Shown: positions 55,613-64,000 of the stretch, one piece after another
How the letters are laid out: each line of letters opens with the position of its first letter
How positions within the stretch are numbered: the first letter of the stretch is position 1
Assembly (NCBI GenBank): GCA_033032865.1
Contig: JAWHQI010000001.1
Location: 3,990,001 to 4,054,000, forward strand
DNA: 64,000 nucleotides
Source: Dactylorhiza incarnata
Lineage: Eukaryota > Streptophyta > Magnoliopsida > Asparagales > Orchidaceae
Direction of reading: 5' to 3'
Position numbers and translations under genes: made by a program
The notes under the pieces: model-generated
Told to the model about the DNA's origin: nothing
Database searches by the model: none
The model's input: the letters and a program-made list of their open reading frames with translations, nothing else

Positions 55613-55949
55613 AAGCTATTTTGGAAATGCCACCTCCCAAAACTCCAAAAGAAGTTCAACAGTTAGGAGGAAGAATGGCAGGCTTGAGTCGATTCATCTC
55701 CCGGTCAGGGGATAAAAGTGCACCTTTCTTTAAGACCCTCCGGGGAGGAGCCAAGTTTGAATGGACTCAAGAGTGTGATGATGCTTCAGTCAGCTTAAAA
55801 AGCAGTTAACGTCAATTCCTCTACTCCAAAGCCCGCGAGAAGGGGAAGATCTTTTCCTGTATTTGGGAGTTGGCGCCGATGCTATAAGCTCTGTTTTGGT
55901 CCGAGAAGAGAAAAAGAAATAATTTACAGTTTACTATGTAAGCCGAATT
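55531..55949 (+). pseudogene. G3 RT end and start of RNase H
   Basis: The shifted frame continues FGANKGKFLGHLLTPEGL, PPPKTPKEVQQL and SAPFFKTLRGG to TAA at 55807-55809, caused by another one-base loss near 55785. A third frame carries the RNase H beginning (GVGADAISSVLVREEKKK) to TAA at about 55920. Confidence 0.85.
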
Positions 55950-57392
55950 TTGAAGAATGCAGAGACTCGATATCCAATCCTAGAGAAGCTAGCCTTAATG
56001 CTCGTAATTTCAGCAAGAAGACTAAGACCGTATTTTCAAGCTCATTCGATTTTAGTCGTCACTGACCTTCCATTGAAAAGTGTCTTGGAAAAAACAGAAC
56101 ATTCAGGAAGGTTGGCAAAGTGGGCAATAGAGCTTAGTGAATTTGATATATCCTATGTTCCAAGGGTAGCAATCAAAGCTCAAGTTTTAGCAGACTTCAT
56201 GGTGGATGCCAAAGAAGCTAAGTCTCAGAAGAAGGTCGGAGCACCCCTTGCCAGGAAAATCTTCGTTGATGGAGCCTCCGGGAAAAATTCTTCCGGAGCC
56301 GGAATTGTCTTAATCAATCCAAACGGAGTAAGATTGGAGCAGGCCCTGAAGTTCTACTTTCAAGTAACAAATAATCAGGCAGAGTATGAAGCTTTGTTAG
56401 CCGGTCTTAAGTTTGCAAGAGAGCTGGGAATTGACGATGTCAAAGTCTTCACAGATTCTTTGGTGATGGCTTCTCAAGTAAATGGGACTTTCGAAACTAG
56501 AGATAGTATTTTAAAGCAGTATTTAACTCTGGTAAAAATTGAGGTTGGGAAGTTCAAAAGCTTTACTATCAATCATATTCCAAGAGGTGAGAACGTGGAA
56601 GCAGACGAGTTGGCAAAGTTTGGGCTTCTCTCAGGAGGAATAACTTCGGAGTTGTTTCGCCCGGCGATTGAAGGAGAGGTCATGGAGATTGATCAACGTC
56701 CATCTTGGATGGATCCGTTTGTTCTTTATCTTTCAACTGGAGAGCTCCATTCATCAATAAAGGATAGGAAAAGGTTTAAACGGAAAGCAGCTAACTATTA
56801 TCTTGTTGCAGGAGTGCTTTATAGAAGAACTTTCCTTTCACCGTTAGCACGGTGTGTTTCGGAGGAGGAGATTCCAGCGGTCCTTCAGGAGGTCCATTCT
56901 AGAGAATGTGGAAGTCACTCTGGAGCTAGAACGTTGGAAAAAAGAATTCTAAGGCAAGGCTATTTTTGGCCTCAAATGAGGAAAGATGCGGAAAAATTTG
57001 CTAAGAAATGTGTAAAGTGCCAGAAGTTTGCTCCTCTCCAAAATCAGCCGGCTCAACAACTCAAGTCGATAGCAACTCCATGGCCGTTTGCAGTTTGGGG
57101 AATGGATTTGATTGGGCCTTTCCCTATGGCAAGTGGGCAACGTCGATATATTATAGTTATGATTGACTACTTCAGCAAATGGATAGAAGCAAAGGCATTG
57201 GCCAAAATTACGACTCAAGCCGTGAAAAATTTTATTTGGGGAGAGATAGTATGTCGGCACGGAATCCCGATGGCAATCATCACGGATAATGGTTCTCAGT
57301 TCAATAATTCAACTCTTATTGATTTCTGTAAGCAAATTGGCATCGAACTATGTTTCGCTTCCGTACATCACCCTAGAGCAATGGGCAGGTAG
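55950..57392 (+). pseudogene. G3 RNase H, second RNase H and integrase
   Basis: A 480-residue frame has the end of the RT-linked RNase H (ILEKLALMLVISARRLRPYF), the second archaeal-type RNase H (KIFVDGASGKNSSGAGIVL, NNQAEYEALLAGLKFAREL, VFTDSLVMASQV; catalytic D, E, D kept), and integrase with an intact zinc domain (EVHSRECGSHSGART, CVKCQKF) and core (WGMDLIGPFP, ITDNGSQF). The frame ends at TAG 57390-57392 because of a shift at HHPRAMG, where family members read HHPRSNGQVEAAN. Confidence 0.9.
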
Positions 57393-57958
57393 AGGCCGCC
57401 AACAAACTCATCATAAATCTCTTGAAAAAGAAAGTGGAAAATGTCAGGGGCATCTGGGCAGAACAATTACCTTCCGTCTTATGGGCCTTGAGGACAACTC
57501 CGAGTTCTGCTACTGGAGAAACTCCGTTCAAACTGTCGCACGGTTCCGAAGCACTTATTCCGGTGGAGTTTGAAGTAAAAAGCCCAAGAGTGTTATTGGC
57601 ACAACAAAATCAAATTGATTGGATGGAAGGAAATGATGAAGAGCTAAAATGCAGCCTTGATTTAATTGAAGAATTGAGAAATACGGCAATCATCAGACAA
57701 GAAGAGGTGAAAAGAAGGATGGCAAGGCTGTTCAATAAAAATGTAAGAACCAAAGAGTTCGCTGTTGGGGATTTAGTCCTGAAGAAAGTAGATTCAGCAG
57801 CAAGAGCTGGTTCAGTTGGAAAGCTTAACCCAAATTGGGCGGGGCCGTTTGTGGTGAAGAGCGTGCTTAAAAATGGCGCTTACCATCTCCAAACTTATGA
57901 AGGGAAAGAATTGCCTCATTCATGGAGCGGAGATGATCTCAAACTCTTCTTTTCTTAA
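57393..57958 (+). pseudogene. G3 integrase C-terminal part
   Basis: LLKKKVENVRGIWAEQLPSVLW, TPFKLSHGSEALIPVE, VLKKVDSAARAGSVGKLNPNWAGPF and SGDDLKLFFS close the gene at 57958. It is in another frame from the preceding segment. Confidence 0.85.
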
Positions 57959-57960
57959 AA

Positions 57961-59488
57961 GTTCGTACCCAATTCATTCATTCTTTTTTTTTTCTTTTTC
58001 TCTCAAATGTCATGCAGGTATTATCAAAGCATTCGCAATATGAGTGATGGGTGACAAGTTTTAAGCATGTCATTTTTTGAAAAGCCAAAAACCTGTCAAG
58101 TGAGACATCGACGGATCCTACTATCTTCCCCCTCGACTTGTCAGCTCGACGTGTAATTCTGCCAGGACCACAGATGTCGGGGAGATTCCGAATCTGTGTA
58201 GCAGTAGCTCGCCAAGCTCAAGCGGTGGAAGTTTAGGATACCGGGTCCTTGCTGACATCTGGCACACCTCAGCTTTTCAAGGGGGTCTGGGTGGCTGGCT
58301 CAGCTCTGTCATGCAATAGGAAGGACATTGTTACGATCTTAATGATCTTTCAGGGAAAGCAATGTCGGTATAGCCTCCGCGGCATGACCACACCTGCCCT
58401 ACAGATCATTTTGGTTTGTAACTCTCGAATACTCGTTGAAGCGTGGTTAGGTAAGGGGCGGTCAGAAACATCCATGACCGTCGCCTGAACCTTGGATTGG
58501 CATGTTTGCGGTAAACTCGGAAATTCCTTTAAAAAGGCAATGTCAGTATAGCCTCCGCGGCATGACCACACCATCCTTTTGGGTCATCTTTGAGATCCCT
58601 TTTTCCCATCTTCTTACTACAAAAAAAAAAATTTCTCTCTTAATCCTTTTGTACTGAGATCGGGCGGTCAGCAGTTTATGAGACCGCCTATTTTTCTTTC
58701 CTACAAAGAGTGATGTCGCTTATGATCGTCAGATGAAATTTTTTCCAGGATAATTGAGGTCGCTATTCAGGAATCTTCTGTGCCAGCCCGATAGAGGTCG
58801 GCCCGGTCTCAGTAAGAACGAGATTCCGATATTCCTTGTTATTCAAAGTTACATAAAATAATCATGATGTTCTGTTTCTTATCAAGAGAAAGTGGGGTTT
58901 TTTCTTCAAGGGCGGTCTGAATATAATGAGATCGCTGAACTGAATTCATGAAGGGTTATTTCCTTTTTTCAAGTAATAACCTTGACTATCAAGGGATCTT
59001 TATCAGATGGATTTCCCGAAAGTCATTTGGGCGCCGATCATCCAGAGTTCAATAAGTTCAAATCTTCAAGTTAATTTCTTTGTATCGCGATCTGTGTAAT
59101 ATGAGACCGCATAACTGTTGCAAATAAATTGGTTATTTTTCTGATCACAGTTAAATTGCTAAATATTCTTTCAGTGGTTTGATTATCTCAAGACCGCAGA
59201 AGTAGTTCTATCTACGCAAAAGTATCAATTTTTCCTTCAAAGTCCTTGATGTCTTTTTCAAGAGATCGCCATCTGTAGTTCTTTAATGTTGGTATAAAAA
59301 TTACGTGATAAACCCAAGGCATTGAGATCGAATGCCGATTTTTGAACTCAGAAGAACAAATAAATGTACATCAAAAACAAGTTCACCCAGAATCTAACAA
59401 AAATCCAATTTTCATATATATTCTAAAATCTGTTACAACGAGACCGCTCGGTCTCCAAAAAATATATATATATATATATCACTACAAT
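57961..59488 (+). other. G3 spacer with direct repeats and GACCGC words
   Basis: About 1.5 kb without a gene. A 36-bp direct repeat including TATAGCCTCCGCGGCATGACC lies at 58359-58394 and 58537-58572. GCGGTC/GACCGC words occur at 58445, 58675, 58692, 58913, 59104, 59193 and 59443. An (AT)n run lies at about 59462-59480. Confidence 0.7.
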
Positions 59489-61214
59489 TCATTCCTTTTT
59501 TGATCTCTTCGGAGATCGCTCATCTGAAGAAGTGGAGTCAGTGTCTGCAGAAGATTCTTCCGATTTACTAAGAGGAATTCTTGATCCAGAGCTAGAACCC
59601 GAGCTTGAGTCCCGGCCTTGAGTATAGCGGCTTCCGCTTTCTTCATCTTCGATCACCGCGTCTTCATTTTGACTCGCGGTCTCGTCAACAAAATCCGCGG
59701 TCTCTTCAGCAGTTGCAGATTGCTCTTCAATCCTCTGAGCCGCATCAGGGAAGAGATCGGCAAATGTAATGTCCTTATACTCTTCAGTAAAACCACCTCG
59801 GCCTCGAACCTCATTCAGCACTTGGTCGGCGGTCTCCTTAATGTGATGCATCATAGCCCTCTGAAAAGCCGGATTTTCAGGGTCATAAGCTGCATTTTCA
59901 GATTGCTGCAAAAGAGATATATGTTAGACCGCGCGATCATAGGTAACGCATTCATAAAACAGTAAAATTCTCACTTTTCTTTCTTCTTGCAAGGCAGCTA
60001 TTTCGTCCAGAGCGCTGCGAAGAGACCGCCCCATATGGTGATTCAAGATCGCACTCCTAGCGGTCACCTGGGCACAGAGGTCGGGGAGAGCATCGGTCTC
60101 TATATTCAATATTTCGTTTGTATTCTTTTTTCCATACAGAGCCGAAGTGACCGCATATGCGTGGCGGGTCACTTTTCCACTCCATAAAGGGAGATCGGTG
60201 GAAACCTTCACAGATCTTCCTTTGGCCGCCCACTTGAGGAGAGGTTTTCCTTTAATATCTTTCATTTTTCTCTTGAAACCAATCAATGGAAAATCTCGCT
60301 CAGCGGTCTCAGAGGTGGTACCAAACACATCGGCTTCGCGCTTCAGCCTTCTCTCCCGCTGAGTAAGAGATTCTGCTGCTGGGGAGATAGGATCTTGTGT
60401 AGGGACCGCAAAGGTCGCTAAAGGTAAAAAAAAGAGTTAGGAAATACATTCAGAAGGCGTGAAAGGAAATTGTTCGAGACCGCAAGAAAAATTTACTTTC
60501 AGCAGGGACGATCTCGGCGACCTCAGGCCAGATCGCTAAATAATGAACAAGATCGATCCTCTTGCCCGCCAAGAAAGCCAAAATCTACAACTCCTCTTCT
60601 GAGACCGCTTTTATCTTCTTAAAGATGCTGTCAGGTCGCGGAGAGGGAGAGCTCCTGAGACCGCCAAGGTCACCTTCAAAGACAAGAAATCTCTCCGTCC
60701 AGAAGGAGATTTTGTTAGGAAGATTAAGAATTTTTATTCCTTCTGCTGAGAAGTACATCAGCCCTTTAAACTCTTCCTTCTTCTTGCCTTCCTTCAGAAC
60801 TTTTGCAGTAAAAGTTGCGCGGAACAGGTTCATCGTAAATGTCACTTTTGCCGATCTCAAATAATTTATGAAGACATTTATCAGACCGATCGAGTTTGGA
60901 GGCAGCTGAGCGAGCACAAAGCCATAGTATTCCAAGATCTCTAGCCATTCCCAGGGGAGGGGAATTCTCAACCCTAGGTCAAAATGATCGATAGGGATGA
61001 TGATTTTTCTTTCCTCTCCAAAGTTCAGCCTTTCATGTTCAGATGGCGGTCTTACAACTATCTGTGTCTGAATCATGTGCTTCTTAATGAAATCAATATA
61101 TTCGTCCTTTGATAAGTGGCTTTGCTTATGATCGGCATTCAAGAAAGTATTAGCAGAAGAGGCACGAGCGGACACCATTTTGCGTGGTCGCTGAGATCGG
61201 GGTTTAGCACGCAT
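59489..61214 (-). pseudogene. G3 antisense gene 1, three exons (putative gypsy-type transposon domain)
   Basis: ATG at 61214 (MRAKPRSQRPRKM), TATAAATAG at 61257-61249. Exon 1 is 61214-60497, intron 60496-60418 (GTAAAT to TTTAG), exon 2 60417-59975, intron 59974-59906 (GTGAGA to TTGCAG), exon 3 59905-59489. The frame is kept across both junctions, giving about 525 residues. Exon 1 carries HFDLGLRIPLPWEWLEILEY and YGFVLAQLPPNS, like G2 antisense gene 1 and the putative gypsy type transposon domain family. One TAG (60587-60585) interrupts exon 1. Exon 3 is acidic and ends SPKRSKKE, a possible nuclear signal. Function unknown. Confidence 0.75.
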
Positions 61215-61330
61215 ACAAAAGAATATGAAATGAAGAATATGAAGACAGCTATTTATAGAAGCCAAAGGGTCATTTCGTAATCATTACCTTCTGCAGATCG
61301 TCCAGCAAAAGTCTCTCAGACCGCTCGATC
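61215..61330 (-). promoter_or_regulatory. Promoter of G3 antisense gene 1
   Basis: TATAAATAG at 61257-61249, about 35 bases before the ATG, and a GACCGCTCGATC word at about 61318-61330, within 75 bp upstream of the TATA box. Confidence 0.6.
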
Positions 61331-61551
61331 TATGCTAAGCTAAGTGAGGGTTTTCCATTTTGGCGATCTCAATAAATAAAATATAAATGCAATAACAAGC
61401 AACCCAGGCATAAAGAGATCAAAACTCAACAAATCAAGACCGCACAAAACATTAAAATCAAAACAAGCCACAAATATATGAAAAGTAACAGTAAAATTTT
61501 ACAAAACATATTGTTTAAAATTCAGAGACCGCTCGGTCTCAAAACAAATGA

Positions 61552-63749
61552 TCATCTCCTAGAAGGCCTGTTTCTTCCAACATGAGCTGCGACATCTTGC
61601 ATATCATTCACTGCAGCCATAACTGACACCAAACTATGGTTTGCTAGCATCGCAGACCGGTGAATTTTCGACATTTCCTTGTCCACCTGCTCCATAGGAA
61701 TTAGCACAATTTCAGGCTGCGGTCTCTCCGCTGGTTGATCGCTGGAGGTGCCCGGTCGCATCAGCATCTTTCCATGACCGCCCCTCAGCCTCTCATTCTC
61801 CGCAGACAGCGCCGCAGCCTTCCCCTTATAGTACTCAGCCTCCTTTTCGGCCTTCTTAAGAGCTCGCGCAATCTCTGCAACCCTCAGATCGCATTCTTCT
61901 CGAATCCGCTTCTCATTACTGCGCAATTTTTCTTCAAGATTTCGGATCTGATCGTTCTGAGTCCGCTCCCTCATTAGCATAGAACGAACATCCTCAAACA
62001 TAGGGTTGAGGATGTTGGTTAACTGAGGGGAGATCTCAATGTGCTGAGGAAGTTCTCCCTCCTCGATCTCAACATTTTCATTATCTGCGGTCACAAGAGA
62101 TGGGTTATTTCAATCATGAGCATGCAATCAAATAAGCACTTTAAATGAACAAAAAGAGTACTTGGAAAGAAGTTAAGACCGCAGTCACGTAAAGCTCTTC
62201 TGGTATCTTTAGTGACCGCGGGATCGGCGGTCAGAAAAAGGCGATCTGATCCCCTTAAGCGCTCCAGATCCATTCTTTCCAAATCTCTTTTCTGCGATTT
62301 TTCTCCCTCTTTTCTTCTCCTTTTTAATTCTTCATTACTTAAGCGGATGTCATCGGTCTCAATAAACACGATCTCATGTTTTCTTTCAGGAGAAGCAGAG
62401 CGAACTATAGGTAATGAAAGGAACTCGATCGGCTGAGGAATCATTTTATACTTACCAGTTCGCAAAGTCGAGACCGCAGCCGCACGATCTGCTGCAGCCT
62501 TATTCAAACGGTCTCCCTGAAGAGAATCATTTGGGAGACCGCTAGAAAGTGCAGCTTTCTCCTTGGCGATCTGCAACCTCTGCGCGATCTCCTCCTCAGT
62601 ATTTTTATTTTCTGCGGTCTGCAAGGTCGCAGCCTTTTCCCTCTCTTCAGCGATCAAGGCCGCCTCTTCCTCAGCAATCCTGACCGTTTCCTTTCTCCTC
62701 TCCTCAGCGATAAGAGTTGCCTTCTCCTCGGCAGCCCTAAGCGCCTCTTTCTCCCGTTCCTCCTCGGCGATCTTAGCCGCTTCTTTCTTCTTTTCTTCCT
62801 CTTCTTTCTCCTTTTTTCTTCTCTTCTCCCTCTCCTTATCCTTCCTCTTCTTCTCATCAACCTTTTTCTTCATCTCTTCTTTCTCTTTCCTTTCTTTCCC
62901 CCCTTTTTCTCTTTTCTCTTCCTTCTCTTTCTTCTTCCCGTCCTCCTCCTGCGCCTTGATCGTCGTATCAACTATCTCCTTTTCCCCGTCAGCGATCTCC
63001 TTCTCCCTGTTAGCGATCTCCATCTCAACAGCAGCATTTCTAAGAGCAGAAGCTTCAAGGGGATCCAACACCTGCAACGATGAAAAAGACGAATTGTTAG
63101 AAGAAGCTTCATCAAGATAGGCGATTAATTTAGAATCATCCTCTCTTGATAAAACTGAGATCGCAGGAGGGAAGGAGGGATCGCCCTTAACGTTCACCTT
63201 AGAAGTATCCACGATAAACTCCGGATCGGTAGATTCAGATAGTGTGATCGCCCCCGAGGTGGTCACGTCTTTTTCTTCCTCATTTTTTCTGCTTCTTTTA
63301 TAAGTTAAACTGGAAGGGCTTGAATCTTTTCTCTTCTTGCTCTCAGCAGCTCCCACGCGATCAGCAATTTTTTGCCTTAAAAATTCTGCCTCGACCTGTT
63401 TCTGACGCAGACCGGCCAAAATGGTTTCGGTAGAAGCGGTCTCGGGTGGCTTGGAAATTGTCTGATCTAGCATGTCCAGGGTTTTCTGACAGTCAAAGGA
63501 AATGGAAAAGTCAGATAATTTCAATACAGGGTCTGAAGAAGTATTAGATGGCTCAGGAATAACAGAGACCGGCACAACTGAACTCTCAGGAAGATCAGAT
63601 TTCTTCGGAGATCGGGCGGTCCCCTTTGAAGCGCTCGCTTTCGTCAAAATTTTTGGTGCCTTCTTCCCTTTCTTTGAGCTAACATTTTCCTTTTTCCCAG
63701 GAGAGTTCGTTTTTGATGGAAGACCTTTTAAGAGGTTAAGCATCGTCAT
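61552..63749 (-). CDS. G3 antisense gene 2, two exons, coiled-coil protein
   Basis: ATG at 63749, TATAAATA at 63846-63839. Exon 1 is 63749-62162, intron 62161-62085 (GTACTC to CCGCAG, 77 bp), exon 2 62084-61552. The frame is kept across the junction and no stop interrupts it, giving about 706 residues. Exon 1 starts Lys-rich (GKKENVSSKKGKKAPK) and has a long Glu/Lys/Ala-rich coiled coil (about 240-400). Exon 2 adds another coiled coil (NEKRIREECDLRVAEIARAL) and ends HVGRNRPSRR. No catalytic motif is seen and the function is unknown. It is the only accessory gene in G3 without a visible break. Confidence 0.7.
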
Positions 63750-63890
63750 CTTTGTAATAGATCGCGCCTAGCAACTCTTCAGTGACCGCTCGAGGATTGG
63801 GCTTTCACAATATCTCGGAATGTGAAGATATCAACCGGTATTTATAGATCAAGACGCATTTATGATGGTCGCGGTCTCCGCGGTCAGAGT
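63750..63890 (-). promoter_or_regulatory. Promoter of G3 antisense gene 2
   Basis: TATAAATA at 63846-63839, about 90 bases before the ATG. Two GCGGTC words (GCGGTCTCCGCGGTC, about 63871-63885) lie 25-40 bp upstream of the TATA box. Confidence 0.65.
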
Positions 63891-63921
63891 TAACATTTTC
63901 GAAGTTCCAGGCACAACTTAA

Positions 63922-64000
63922 AAATGTGCGGAGATTATGTTTGCCCAGAAAGCCCGCGGCCTCCTCTTACTGGCCAATTTTTTCAGTTTCAGCGGTCTCA
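63922..64000 (+). repeat. G3 polypurine tract and start of 3' LTR
   Basis: A weak purine tract AAATGTGCGGAGATTA ends at 63937. TGTTTGCCCAGAAAGCCCG at 63938 repeats the 5' LTR start at 51801, with one difference in 63 bp. Confidence 0.9.

Larger units (their letters stand above)
51801..64000 (+). mobile_element. G3: Tat-type Ty3/gypsy element with two spliced antisense genes
   Basis: 5' LTR (51801-52266), gag-pol (52337-57958), a repeat-bearing spacer, two antisense genes (61214-59489 and 63749-61552), polypurine tract and the start of the 3' LTR at 63938. The first 63 bases of both LTRs are almost identical. Pol has three frameshifts and one stop. The right end is outside the window. Confidence 0.95.

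Noticed and set aside
62563..63120. 185-codon plus-strand Ser/Phe-rich frame resembling membrane segments
   Set aside because: It is the complement of the Glu/Lys coiled coil of antisense gene 2; Glu/Lys codons read backwards give Phe/Ser/Leu.
1..64000. Host protein-coding or tRNA/rRNA genes
   Set aside because: All frames with recognisable domains belong to retroelements; I found no tRNA- or rRNA-like sequence apart from primer sites.

Overview
This window is retrotransposon-dense DNA from a flowering plant, probably a eudicot, although the species cannot be named from sequence. Almost every base belongs to Ty1/copia or Ty3/gypsy LTR retrotransposons. I saw no host gene, tRNA or rRNA. The elements use plant hallmarks: copia and chromovirus-like primer sites matching initiator tRNA-Met, Tat-type gypsy elements with a second RNase H, tandem repeats and antisense genes near the 3' end, and TATAAATA boxes. 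Names used below (C = copia, G = gypsy, S/B = solo LTR) are local labels.

Layout. C0 (1-2575, +, left end outside) and C1 (2878-12754, +) both sit inside the reverse transcriptase gene of G1, a minus-strand chromovirus-like gypsy (2576-2877 and 12755-17992). C1's 3' LTR was later hit by two solo LTRs, S1 (9537-11221) and B (11404-12684). G1 itself lies in a 91-bp tandem array that ends G0, a minus-strand gag-only Tat remnant (17993-21733), which also holds solo LTR S2 (19581-21371). G2 is a full Tat-type gypsy on the plus strand (21734 to beyond 48114) inserted in the G0 gag. It is split by C2, a complete copia (25938-33938), and by C3, a non-autonomous copia (39323-45918, minus). C4 (minus copia, 48115-51800) interrupts the 3' LTR of G2. 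G3, another Tat-type gypsy (51801 to beyond 64000), interrupts C4. Five-base target duplications (exact for S1, S2, B, C2, C3; one mismatch for C1) prove most of this order.

Coding content. C2 and G3 are nearly complete but broken by stops and frameshifts. G1 and G2 are decayed. C1 and C3 encode gag plus an approximately 600-codon accessory protein (ORF2) and no pol. C4 carries the 5' part of a related gene in antisense orientation, with its own TATA box and a 5'-UTR intron. G2 and G3 each carry two antisense genes with short GT-AG introns. In G3 the introns keep the frame exactly.

Most interesting pattern. Each element family carries its own short CG-containing word or palindrome, clustered in the LTR upstream of the TATA box. 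In the families where the accessory gene is visible, the same word recurs upstream of that gene. In G2 and G3 the word saturates the antisense-gene region but not pol. This resembles the motif and anti-silencing-protein pairs known for VANDAL DNA transposons, but here in LTR retrotransposons with accessory proteins of unknown function. It is a hypothesis.
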